From an uncultured Mollicutes bacterium (GTDB lineage Bacteria > Bacillota_I > Bacilli_A > Acholeplasmatales > Anaeroplasmataceae), in NCBI GenBank assembly GCA_937905855.1, contig CALCWU010000037.1, forward strand, positions 1-12,172: a DNA stretch of 12,172 nucleotides, in the 5' to 3' direction. A model generated the notes under the pieces. The model made no database searches, was not told the DNA's origin, and saw only the letters and a program-made list of their open reading frames with translations. Of this stretch, positions 1 to 7,084 are shown piece after piece (positions within the stretch are counted from its first letter, which is position 1; each line of letters opens with the position of its first letter). The translations under genes were made by a program, and so were the position numbers.

Positions 1-663
1 AGAATTAGATATCTTAATTCTTTTACTACAACATTTTTTAATTTCTTCAATATTTTCGACATTTTCTAACAAAATTTTATTAACATTACCTTCCAAACCC
101 TTAGTTTTTAATTGAACTTTAAGCATTCTTTTTCTAATAAATGATGTAAATAAAATTAAGAAAGGTAGTACACATAAAACTAAAATACCAAATTTATAGC
201 TAAATACAAACAAAGAGATTAAAATACCAAACATTTTAAATAAATCTGTTGCCATATCAACAACACCAGATGTAAATAACTCATTAATAGAATTTACATC
301 ATTATTAAAATATGCCTCAAATGTTCCACTATCATTATTAACAATGGTATTATAGTTAATATTTTGATAATGTTTCATCATATCACATCTTAAATCACCT
401 AGAATCTCCTGTGAAGTCTTAAGCATCAAGAAATCCTTAAGGAAGGTAATAATTCCTACTAAAAAATAAGAAAGAAAATAAAAGCTGGCAACCTTTAATA
501 TAATATTTAATTCCTTCTTCAAAACGACCTCATCAATAATATATTTTAATATTTGGGCAGGTAATAAAGCAAGAACAGTTACTAAAGCAATGACACCAAT
601 TACTAAAAAAATCTTAAAGGGATGATGCAAAAAATATTTCTTTATTGTTTTTCCAACACTCAT
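1..663 (-). CDS. ABC exporter half-transporter, membrane-domain part (3' end outside window)
   Basis: The reading frame is open from an ATG at 661-663 to the window edge, giving the first 221 residues of a longer protein. Hydrophobic stretches near residues 18-38, 56-76 and 138-174 are separated by charged loops. The segment around residues 83-126 (KTSQEILGDLR, then NDVNSINELF) is typical of the type-I ABC exporter (MsbA/BmrCD-like) transmembrane fold. The nucleotide-binding domain lies beyond the left edge. A GGAGGA ribosome-binding site (671-676) sits 7 nt upstream, inside the end of the preceding exporter gene, and only 3 nt separate the two reading frames, so translation is probably coupled. 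It most likely pairs with the upstream ABC gene as a heterodimeric exporter. The substrate cannot be read from the sequence; a MarR-controlled operon suggests toxic compounds or drugs. Confidence 0.9.
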   Translation of the reverse strand, partial: MSVGKTIKKYFLHHPFKIFLVIGVIALVTVLALLPAQILKYIIDEVVLKKELNIILKVASFYFLSYFLVGIITFLKDFLMLKTSQEILGDLRCDMMKHYQNINYNTIVNNDSGTFEAYFNNDVNSINELFTSGVVDMATDLFKMFGILISLFVFSYKFGILVLCVLPFLILFTSFIRKRMLKVQLKTKGLEGNVNKILLENVENIEEIKKCCSKRIKISNS

Positions 664-666
664 TTT

Positions 667-2319
667 TTAGTCCTCCATTAAGCTCTTAAAATTACTATTA
701 TTTAATAAATTATCATAAGAATCAATAGATATCTTATCTTCAATAAAGATAACTCTTGTAGCCTTCTTAAGTAAATTTTTGTTATTACTTACAAAAAGAA
801 CAATTTTATCATTTCCATTAATAATACCATCAAGCATATCTATAGCCATATCAGATGAAACGCTTGAGAAGGGATCATCAAGTAACAAAATATCGCAATT
901 AGGATAAATTGCTCTTGCTAGCTCCATTCTTCTTTGCTCTCCACCAGATATATTAGAATTGGAATGTGATAGCATTGCATCAATTCCCCCAAGCTCTTCT
1001 AAATCCGTATTAATCTTAGATTCTTCTATAGCCTTATCTAAATTACCATCTCTATTTAGAGTGATATTATTTTTAATTGTATCTGAAAATAGCTTTGCTT
1101 CACCTAAGCAATAGGCAATATGCTGCTTTGATGATTTAACTAAATCCTTAAGTTCAACTCCAGCATAGGTAATGCTTCCACTATAATCATATAAGCCTGA
1201 AATTGCCCTTAACAAAGATGTTTTTCCACAGTGAACTCTACCACAAATGCCAATTACTTCTCCCTTATTAGCAACAAAACTTGCATTTGGAAGAGTAAAT
1301 GTCGAATATTTTAGACTGGCATTATCAAGTACTAAACAATCACCATTTAGGCTATAATCTATATCCTTCTTTTCCTCAGTTACAAGATATTCCTTACATC
1401 TTACAAACGATACCTTAAAGCCTTGATAAGCATTAAATACCTTACCAACCTTACTTGCTTTTTTACTTACTAGTAAATATGTTGATAGGAATGCTGATAA
1501 TGTACCAATTTGATAAGCTCCATTAATTGCGCTTTTACCACCAAAATAAATAATGAAGAATACACCTGCCCAAGCAATTATACTATAAATTGGCTCCAAA
1601 CTACTTTGAAATAATAAGGCCTTGGTATTTTTATTACATAATGTTTTTGTATCATCAGCAAATTTATTATAATAGTCACTAGATGAACCAAAGCCTCTAT
1701 AATAAAGCTCATTATCTAATAATGATAAGGTCTTCTCCTTATATACTGAAAGATATTCCTTATATTCTTTATTAGATTTATAAACTAGTTTTTTCATAAA
1801 ATGAGCAGCAAGTACAGATAAAATTATAAATGGACAAACCATTAATGTAAGCTTATAATCCATAATGAATAAAGAAACAATATAACCTAGAAGTAAAACT
1901 ATAGTATCAAATACCTCAGTGGTCATTTTTCTTATGCCCTCTGTTGAATCATAAATATCAGACACATTTCTATTTAATATATCACCAGCAGTATTATTAG
2001 TAAAGAAGCTTAAATCCTTATTCATAAGATTTTCAAAGCTAACCTGACGCATTTTCAAGGTTATCTTATTTCCGAAAACTCTAACTAAAAATCTTTTAAA
2101 GAATCTATTAACCTGGACAAACAAAACAATACCTAGTAATGTTAATGATGAATACAAGATTTTCTTATAACCAGCAGTTAATAACAAATCAATTGTATTA
2201 CCCTCAATTTTAGGTATAAATGCCATAAAAGCATTATATAATAGGCCTGTTATACAAAGTGGTAAAACGATATACCAATTTTCATAAAAATAGGTTCTTA
2301 CTCTATCATACCTCTTCAT
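667..2319 (-). CDS. ABC exporter half-transporter with degenerate ATPase site (TMD-NBD)
   Basis: This 550-residue protein fuses a type-I exporter membrane domain (about residues 1-310, with hydrophobic segments near 16-34, 53-71, 136-174, 244-260 and 270-285) to a nucleotide-binding domain (about 325-550). Walker A is G360-R-V-H-C-G-K-T367. The signature is I457-S-G-G-E-Q462. Walker B ends LLLD481, followed by D482 where catalytic Glu is expected. The Q-loop Gln appears to be Gly406 (context YCLGEAKLF), and the H-loop His appears to be Asn512 (context FVSNNKN). This combination marks the degenerate half of asymmetric exporters such as TM287/288: it binds ATP poorly competent for hydrolysis and lends an intact signature to the partner's site. 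The start is an ATG that overlaps the end of the marR-like gene by 14 nt, with AAAGGAAAA upstream. At 550 residues it is slightly short for the family (usually 570-600). Confidence 0.93.
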   Translation of the reverse strand: MKRYDRVRTYFYENWYIVLPLCITGLLYNAFMAFIPKIEGNTIDLLLTAGYKKILYSSLTLLGIVLFVQVNRFFKRFLVRVFGNKITLKMRQVSFENLMNKDLSFFTNNTAGDILNRNVSDIYDSTEGIRKMTTEVFDTIVLLLGYIVSLFIMDYKLTLMVCPFIILSVLAAHFMKKLVYKSNKEYKEYLSVYKEKTLSLLDNELYYRGFGSSSDYYNKFADDTKTLCNKNTKALLFQSSLEPIYSIIAWAGVFFIIYFGGKSAINGAYQIGTLSAFLSTYLLVSKKASKVGKVFNAYQGFKVSFVRCKEYLVTEEKKDIDYSLNGDCLVLDNASLKYSTFTLPNASFVANKGEVIGICGRVHCGKTSLLRAISGLYDYSGSITYAGVELKDLVKSSKQHIAYCLGEAKLFSDTIKNNITLNRDGNLDKAIEESKINTDLEELGGIDAMLSHSNSNISGGEQRRMELARAIYPNCDILLLDDPFSSVSSDMAIDMLDGIINGNDKIVLFVSNNKNLLKKATRVIFIEDKISIDSYDNLLNNSNFKSLMED

Positions 2320-2743
2320 ATTTATTTTCCTTTCTTATATCCTTAGATCTCTTATAAACCTTTTCCAATAAATTTAAAAATTCTTCAAGCTCAGAAGCAC
2401 TTAAATCCGAAAAAATCATTTTATAATAATTATCCTCCATATTAACTATTTCATCCTTAACACTTTCTGCTAAAGGTGTTGAAAATAGCATATAAGCACG
2501 TTTATCACTTTCCGATTTTTCCTTATAAACCAATCCTTCATCAATTAAATTTTTAACAATTCTAGTTATTAAGGCCTTATCCAATGATAAAATTTTACCA
2601 ACACCATCCTGAGTTATACCCTTATTATGTCTTATAACATGTAAGACTAATTCTTTAGAGGAATTAAAGCCATTTTCCTTCTTCCTCTTATACATCTCAA
2701 GATTTCTACTTATTTTAGTTATATATCTCATTCTTTCATCCAT
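2306..2743 (-). CDS. MarR-family transcriptional regulator
   Basis: This 145-residue protein has the MarR layout: an N-terminal dimerisation helix, a winged helix-turn-helix (about residues 28-92) and C-terminal helices (about 93-135) rich in charged and leucine residues. The recognition region ITQDGVGK...DKALITRIVKNLIDEGLV spans about 43-72. The wing that follows carries the family's D-x-R pattern (D80, R82). The ATG start is supported by GGTGAT 5 nt upstream (2749-2754). It is the first gene of the operon with two ABC half-transporters and overlaps the first by 14 nt. The 18-bp palindrome over its promoter is the natural operator, so it probably represses its own operon until a ligand, perhaps the exported compound, releases it. 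Ligand and operator binding are inferred. Confidence 0.93.
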   Translation of the reverse strand: MDERMRYITKISRNLEMYKRKKENGFNSSKELVLHVIRHNKGITQDGVGKILSLDKALITRIVKNLIDEGLVYKEKSESDKRAYMLFSTPLAESVKDEIVNMEDNYYKMIFSDLSASELEEFLNLLEKVYKRSKDIRKENKYEEV

Positions 2744-2761
2744 ATTAAATCACCAGTCAAT

Positions 2762-2789
2762 ATTATACTCTAATTAGTTGACTTGTCAA
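2762..2789 (-). promoter_or_regulatory. Consensus sigma-A promoter of the marR-ABC operon
   Basis: Reading the minus strand, a perfect TTGACA (complement at 2784-2789) is followed after 16 bp by a perfect TATAAT (complement at 2762-2767). Transcription should start near 2755, leaving a very short leader of about a dozen bases before the ATG. A perfect match at both boxes suggests a strong promoter that needs a repressor to be kept quiet. Confidence 0.85.
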
Positions 2790-2792
2790 CTA
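2775..2792. promoter_or_regulatory. Perfect palindrome, likely MarR operator
   Basis: TAGTTGAC, a TT centre, then GTCAACTA form an uninterrupted 18-bp inverted repeat with 8-bp arms. It completely covers the -35 box of the marR-ABC promoter, so a bound dimer would block RNA polymerase. Palindromes of this size and position are usual for MarR-family autoregulation. Assignment to this regulator is inferred from adjacency. Confidence 0.75.
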
Positions 2793-2803
2793 TATTTCTT
2801 CAT

Positions 2804-2833
2804 AAAAAAGCCCCTAGGAGTGCATCCTAAGGG
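2804..2833 (-). terminator. Rho-independent terminator of the PPC/LRR operon
   Basis: On the minus strand CCCTTAGGA pairs with TCCTAGGGG across a 5-nt loop (nine pairs, one G-U wobble) and is followed by CTTTTTT. It begins 8 nt after the TAG stop of the LRR protein gene and separates that operon from the marR promoter just downstream. Confidence 0.92.
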
Positions 2834-2840
2834 AATTTTA

Positions 2841-3992
2841 CTACTTATTTACATTTATATTGCTACCATTATTTACAAAAGCATTAGCATCTATATTATT
2901 AACACTACCATTAAAAGTAACATTTACATTATATAATCTATTTGTAAATATATGATCACAAACATTATTAACATCACCATTAAAATATAAATTAATATTT
3001 AAGGTATTGATAGCATAAGTCTCTATACTTGTAATACTTCCTTCAAAATAAACATTTCTTTCATCAGAAAATCCTGATAAAGCAAATGGCATAATAGTTA
3101 AATCATTATCATTTATATGAATATCCTTACTAGATAAATCAACATAATATAACTTCTTCATATCCTTAGAATAAAGTGACTTATTAACCATTTTATAATA
3201 CGGATTATTGCCATTTACAGCAACACTTGTAATTCTTAAGCGAGAAGTGTTACCAAATTCATTAATAAATATCTCATCATTAAATATATTTTTCTCATAT
3301 TCTGTTAAATCAATAAGCTTACATTTTTCACCAATATAAACATCATTTTTTTCAAGTGATGATAAAATATTAAAGATATGTATACTTAAAAGTCTATCAT
3401 TCATAGTAAAATCATCAATAATATAATTACCATAGCCCACAGTCTCTAAATTAGAAAAATTATATAAGCTTAGCTTAGCGTAAGAAATAAATTCATCATC
3501 AAGGCTTGTAATATTAGCATTGCCATAAATATTTATACTATAATAGATTCCACCATTTTGAAAAAGATTTGCCATAATTGTTTTAAAGGCACCAGCTTTA
3601 ATACCAACAACCTTATAATTCTTATTATCTATCTTAATTGTTGAAGGTAAATAAACATCACGCTCTGAGGTAAATTTCTTTACATTAGTAATATATGCAC
3701 TATCATTTTCAATTTCAAAATCAAAAAACTCAACCTTATATTCTTCATTTTTATATTCATAAATAGGATATAATGAATGCTTTTGATTATAAAATCTACT
3801 TTTATAGCTACCACCATTTGTATCATAGCGCCATTCTTTAAATTCTAATCCATATAATTCCTTAGGTTTATAATTAGCTTCCTTTATTCTACCATTAATA
3901 TCCAAGCCAAACCAAATTGCCACAATAATTACAACAGCAAATAAAATAATACTTGGTATTAATATTTTAAAAGCCTTCTTTTGTTCTTCCAT
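2841..3992 (-). CDS. Membrane-anchored BspA-type leucine-rich-repeat protein
   Basis: A short cytoplasmic N-terminus (MEEQKKAFK) is followed by one hydrophobic segment (about residues 9-29) and a long polar exterior domain, with no lipobox or LPXTG, so this looks like a type-II-anchored surface protein. The region near residues 115-135 (LPSTIKIDNKNYKVVGIKAG, then AF) and near 262-280 (NGNNPYYKMVNKSLYSKD) matches BspA-type LRR_5 units. Three degenerate repeats of the form F-x-G-s-[IV]-x-x-[IV] end the protein, and a fourth begins just before the stop. The predicted role is surface binding or adhesion; the ligand is unknown. An upstream in-frame TTG (4005-4007) would add five residues, but GAGG at 4002-4005 lies 9 nt before the ATG at 3990-3992, which favours that ATG (383 residues). 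It follows the secreted PPC-like protein after 11 nt in one operon. Confidence 0.8.
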   Translation of the reverse strand: MEEQKKAFKILIPSIILFAVVIIVAIWFGLDINGRIKEANYKPKELYGLEFKEWRYDTNGGSYKSRFYNQKHSLYPIYEYKNEEYKVEFFDFEIENDSAYITNVKKFTSERDVYLPSTIKIDNKNYKVVGIKAGAFKTIMANLFQNGGIYYSINIYGNANITSLDDEFISYAKLSLYNFSNLETVGYGNYIIDDFTMNDRLLSIHIFNILSSLEKNDVYIGEKCKLIDLTEYEKNIFNDEIFINEFGNTSRLRITSVAVNGNNPYYKMVNKSLYSKDMKKLYYVDLSSKDIHINDNDLTIMPFALSGFSDERNVYFEGSITSIETYAINTLNINLYFNGDVNNVCDHIFTNRLYNVNVTFNGSVNNIDANAFVNNGSNINVNK

Positions 3993-4001
3993 AATAATCA
4001 T

Positions 4002-4005
4002 CCTC
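4002..4005 (-). promoter_or_regulatory. Ribosome-binding site deciding the LRR gene start
   Basis: The minus strand reads GAGG and then, after 9 nt, ATG at 3990-3992. The site overlaps the TGA stop of the upstream gene (4004-4006). The possible TTG at 4005-4007 overlaps this same site and has no ribosome-binding site of its own nearby, so initiation coupled to termination of the upstream gene is the simplest reading. Confidence 0.65.
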
Positions 4006-5965
4006 AATTTCTAGTAATAATATGATTGATTGTTGTAACTTCTTCATATTGAATCTTAACATTAAAAGACAAAGTATAACTATAATCTTTGTTTAAAAAA
4101 TTATTATTTTGATAAGCTTTAATATATAATTTTACAAAGTCATTATTGTTAGTTTCATTTGAATATGTTGGAAAATATGGTGAATTTTTATATTCAAGTA
4201 TCCTATTGTTAAATAGATACGCATTCGAACTTATATACTTACATTTAAACGCACCATTAGCATTTTGATCTAAAAAAGTTTGAACATCAGCATTAGCATT
4301 ATTGGATTCAAATGCATATGCGATTTTAGTTCCCATTTTTATAACTTTATAAGTTATATTCAATGGCTTGTTCCAAGAAGTAGCAGTTTCAACTAATTTA
4401 TCCGCAACATTTTGTGTTATACCAGATAATACTTTATCTTTCATTTCATATTTTGAACTTTTGTTTTGATTATAAATATTGGCTTCTGATATACAGCTAC
4501 CATTATAAGATTCAACTAAAGCGGAAAAATCAGTCAACATAAAACACTTTTCTTCACAACTATTAAAATACATCAAATTAGAAGAATAAACATATTCAAT
4601 ACGATAATTCATTAAAATTGAAACAACTATATTAGATGTGTTGCTATCACTATTTTCAATCACTGCAAATCTCATATAATAAACAGTTGATTGCTCAACA
4701 TCATTTGAATTATCATCATATATATAATCAATTAAAGCATATCTATAAATTGTAATATGCTGATTTCCATTTTTCAAATCATCTTCATTAAATTGTTCTT
4801 TTTCAACCATAGACTCGATATTAATTCCACCATAAACATTATCATAATCAGAATTTCCGGATAAAAAATCTTTTGTTAACACATCGTACTTAATTATAGC
4901 ATGTTCTTTTGTTTCTATATCACCTTTAGAATAAATAGATGTAAAAATTGACAAATCATCCATTGGAAATAAATATTCATCCACATTATTTCCATACACA
5001 TTTGTATTATAGACGAAATTAATACCACTATATTTAATTTTAAAAGATGTTTCACCACGTTTTTTTGCTGTTAGATGTACATAATAGCCTGTAGTACTAT
5101 TTGGATTTAATTTTCTATTTGCTGACATATTTGCCTGAAATAAATTGACTTCAGTTTTATCATTTTCCAAATTATATAATTTCTTCCTAATTCCATTTAC
5201 AAAATTATTATATGTAACATATTCGTAGATTTCAACACTGTCTATATAATTTAAATCATAATCTAATGTAAATTGACCAGATTTATTTGGATAAAATTTA
5301 AAATACAAATTTCTACTTTGAACATTGAATTTTTTTGTCAAACCATCGTATAAACTTGTTGCAGATACCTCTGCTTGATTTGCCTTATATTCTGTCTTTT
5401 CAGAATTTATAGAAATCTTATAACTTGCTTGTGTGTTATTGGTAAATACAAGTCTTAATACAAATGAGCCACATTCAAAATTTGTAAAAGCAATTTCCGA
5501 ATCACTACTTTTAACTAAAACATATTCATTTCCTTGAACACTATATAACTGTAAATTATATTTTACAAAACTATCTGTTGTAATTGATACACTAAATGTT
5601 TTGCAAAGATATTGATTATCAAAATAAAAGAAATCTTTATCAACACTTCCATTGCTATGATTAGCAATTGATAAATATTTTGTAAAGTTTCCAATATTAC
5701 CATTATAACTTATCAACTTTGTAATATCTGTTGCTGTTTGAAATGAATCATTCATTTCAAATTCATCATCGCTATTTCCACCTAAACCTGGATCAACTGT
5801 AATCGCACCATATGTGAAAACACCATCATCTTCAGTTTTGTAATCATCACTCACTGCTTGTCCTGTGTATTCTTCATACTCAATTTCATTATTTGAACTT
5901 GCATAAACATTAAATCCTAAAAAGAGCATTAAGAAACATAACATAATAAAACTAATTTTCTTCAT
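4004..5965 (-). CDS. Secreted protein with PPC-like beta-sandwich domain(s), function unknown
   Basis: The 653-residue protein starts with a Sec signal peptide (MKKISF, a hydrophobic core to about residue 20, probable cleavage after YA at 21-22). Residues about 68-187 look like a PPC (bacterial pre-peptidase C-terminal) domain: E70-M-N-D-S-F-Q-T-A opens it and D119 DFFYF-type D-x-F-x-F strands near 109-116 follow. Residues about 203-315 (YFKFYPNKSGQFTLDY, later GYYVHLTAKKRGETSFKIKY) resemble a second, weaker copy. Residues about 320-653 are unrecognised, rich in Asn, Tyr and Asp, with aromatic-alternating strands. Six cysteines remain after cleavage (121, 165, 470, 474, 491, 575), so disulfides are possible. 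No protease catalytic motif, anchor or sorting signal is visible. AAGGTGAG precedes the ATG. It is the first gene of an operon with the BspA-type LRR protein, suggesting a joint surface or matrix role. Confidence 0.8.
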   Translation of the reverse strand: MKKISFIMLCFLMLFLGFNVYASSNNEIEYEEYTGQAVSDDYKTEDDGVFTYGAITVDPGLGGNSDDEFEMNDSFQTATDITKLISYNGNIGNFTKYLSIANHSNGSVDKDFFYFDNQYLCKTFSVSITTDSFVKYNLQLYSVQGNEYVLVKSSDSEIAFTNFECGSFVLRLVFTNNTQASYKISINSEKTEYKANQAEVSATSLYDGLTKKFNVQSRNLYFKFYPNKSGQFTLDYDLNYIDSVEIYEYVTYNNFVNGIRKKLYNLENDKTEVNLFQANMSANRKLNPNSTTGYYVHLTAKKRGETSFKIKYSGINFVYNTNVYGNNVDEYLFPMDDLSIFTSIYSKGDIETKEHAIIKYDVLTKDFLSGNSDYDNVYGGINIESMVEKEQFNEDDLKNGNQHITIYRYALIDYIYDDNSNDVEQSTVYYMRFAVIENSDSNTSNIVVSILMNYRIEYVYSSNLMYFNSCEEKCFMLTDFSALVESYNGSCISEANIYNQNKSSKYEMKDKVLSGITQNVADKLVETATSWNKPLNITYKVIKMGTKIAYAFESNNANADVQTFLDQNANGAFKCKYISSNAYLFNNRILEYKNSPYFPTYSNETNNNDFVKLYIKAYQNNNFLNKDYSYTLSFNVKIQYEEVTTINHIITRN

Positions 5966-6026
5966 TTTTTATACTCACCTTTCCTTTAGTTATAAATTAA
6001 AAAATAATTTTTAATTTACAATTATT

Positions 6027-6054
6027 ATTATACATATTTATGGAAAAATGTCAA
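6027..6054 (-). promoter_or_regulatory. Consensus promoter of the PPC/LRR operon
   Basis: On the minus strand a perfect TTGACA (complement 6049-6054) and a perfect TATAAT (complement 6027-6032) are separated by 16 bp. Transcription should start near 6020, giving an AU-rich leader of about 54 nt before the signal-peptide protein's ATG at 5963-5965. Confidence 0.85.
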
Positions 6055-6069
6055 TTTTCATAAAAAAAT

Positions 6070-6125
6070 GAAAACTGGAGATTTGGTACTTTTAGAGTAC
6101 TATGTAAGCGCTAACCTCTAGTTTC
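6070..6125 (+). other. Imperfect stem-loop of unknown function
   Basis: GAAAACTGGAG (6070-6080) pairs with CTCTAGTTTC (6116-6125), giving ten pairs with one bulged A. Inside it GTACT pairs with AGTAC around a 5-nt loop (6087-6101). The one non-Watson-Crick pair is G-U if the plus strand is transcribed but A-C if the minus strand is, so the RNA form, if any, would be plus-strand. I see no convincing plus-strand promoter upstream. It may instead act only as DNA around the cre-like box it contains. Confidence 0.35.
6103..6116. promoter_or_regulatory. cre-like box (CcpA catabolite-control site)
   Basis: TGTAAGCGCTAACC matches the classical Bacillus cre consensus TGTAANCGNTNNCA at every defined position except the last, and is nearly palindromic around AGCGCT. 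Its centre lies about 90 bp upstream of the predicted start of the PPC/LRR operon, a position compatible with activation rather than simple roadblock repression. No ccpA gene is in the window, and other LacI-family regulators use similar sites. Confidence 0.55.
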
Positions 6126-6135
6126 AAACTGTATA

Positions 6136-6169
6136 TTTGCCATTTTTGAAGGCAAAAATTTTTATTTTT
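6136..6169 (+). terminator. Terminator-like hairpin on the plus strand, no obvious gene upstream
   Basis: TTTGCC pairs with GGCAAA across a 9-nt loop and is followed by AA and two runs of five T. The stem is only six pairs, three of them G-C. No plus-strand gene precedes it, so it is either the end of a short untranslated transcript covering the stem-loop at 6070-6125 or a chance structure in AT-rich DNA. Confidence 0.3.
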
Positions 6170-6196
6170 CCAATGCAATTTTTTTGTCATTTTCAT

Positions 6197-6239
6197 AAAA
6201 AAACTCCTTTAGCTTTGTTATAATTTAGGCTAAAGGAGT
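6197..6239 (-). terminator. Rho-independent terminator of the cls-uppP-AKR operon
   Basis: ACTCCTTTAGC and GCTAAAGGAGT form a perfect 11-bp inverted repeat (6203-6213 and 6229-6239) with a 15-nt loop, followed on the minus strand by a run of seven T. It begins 8 nt after the TAA stop of the aldo/keto reductase gene. Confidence 0.93.
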
Positions 6240-6247
6240 AACAAATA

Positions 6248-7084
6248 TTAATCTCTAAATGGTCTAGTAGAAACAATATGATATAAACTATCAAGATATT
6301 TCATATCCTTATCATTAATGACAAAATCAATATCTAGATTTGCTTTAATTCTATCCTCATGTACTGATTTAGGAAGTGGTAAGGTATTTTTTTGAATACA
6401 ATATCTTAAGCATATTTGTGGAATTGATTTATTATATTTAGAAGCCATTTTTAAAACTTCTTTGTTTTCTAAAAGCTCGCCAGTCGCAAAAGGTGAATAG
6501 GCTTCAACTAAAATATCATTTGCTTGGCAATATTTAGTTATTTCTTCTTGGGTGTTTCCAACAAAATAACGAATTTGATTTACCATTGGTTTAAATGATG
6601 TAGCTTTAATTAAAGCCTCAATATCCTTAACATGGAAATTAGAAACACCAATAGCTCTTATTTTTTTCTCATTATATAGCTCAATTAGAGCACGCCAAGC
6701 CTCGATATTGCCGCTTGTATAATCTCCACCAACATTATCCCAAGGCCAAGGAGCATGAATTAAATATAAATCAACATAATCTAAGCCAAGATTTGCTAAA
6801 GATTCGTTAAAATGCTTTTTTGCATCATCATAACTCTTTACACTTGCTGGAAGCTTAGTTGTAATAAATATTTCTTCTCTATTTATTTTAGAGTCCGCTA
6901 TGGCTTTACCAACACTTTGCTCATTCTTATAAACATATGCTGTATCTATATGACGATAACCATATTTTAAAGCCCACATTACTGAATTATAGGCCTCTAT
7001 TCCATCCTTTGTTTGCCAGGTTCCAAAGCCAATTTTAGGAATTTTTACACCATTATAAAGAATAAAAAATTCATCCTTAATCAT
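6248..7084 (-). CDS. Aldo/keto reductase (2,5-diketo-gluconate reductase-like)
   Basis: This 278-residue cytosolic NAD(P)H-dependent oxidoreductase reduces aldehydes or ketones to alcohols. The AKR fold and catalytic tetrad are complete: D47 and Y52 in YRHIDTAYVYKNE, K77 in ITTKLP, and H110 in DLYLIHAPWPW. Also present are IGFGTWQ near the N-terminus, GVSNF (146-150), NQ (169-170), the AYSPFA strand and the cofactor-binding LPLPKS segment (235-240). Length is normal for AKR5-type enzymes. The segment after NQ reads IRYFVG instead of the common [IV]E[YC]HP, so substrate range may differ. A GTG nine bases further upstream is possible, but GGGTGG (7090-7095) is well placed only for the ATG at 7082-7084. 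It overlaps the DUF1292 gene by 8 nt and is the last gene before the terminator. The physiological substrate cannot be read from the sequence. Confidence 0.92.
   Translation of the reverse strand: MIKDEFFILYNGVKIPKIGFGTWQTKDGIEAYNSVMWALKYGYRHIDTAYVYKNEQSVGKAIADSKINREEIFITTKLPASVKSYDDAKKHFNESLANLGLDYVDLYLIHAPWPWDNVGGDYTSGNIEAWRALIELYNEKKIRAIGVSNFHVKDIEALIKATSFKPMVNQIRYFVGNTQEEITKYCQANDILVEAYSPFATGELLENKEVLKMASKYNKSIPQICLRYCIQKNTLPLPKSVHEDRIKANLDIDFVINDKDMKYLDSLYHIVSTRPFRD

Noticed and set aside
4004..4006. TGA at the end of the PPC-like gene as a tryptophan codon (Mycoplasma code)
   Set aside because: Tryptophans elsewhere in the window are TGG, no gene has internal TGA, and the next gene's ribosome-binding site begins at this codon, so it is a normal stop.
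6076..6088. 13-base match TGGAGATTTGGTA shared with the minus strand at 9840-9852 near the cls promoter
   Set aside because: A match of this length is expected by chance among all pairs of positions in 12 kb of AT-rich DNA, and flanks do not align.
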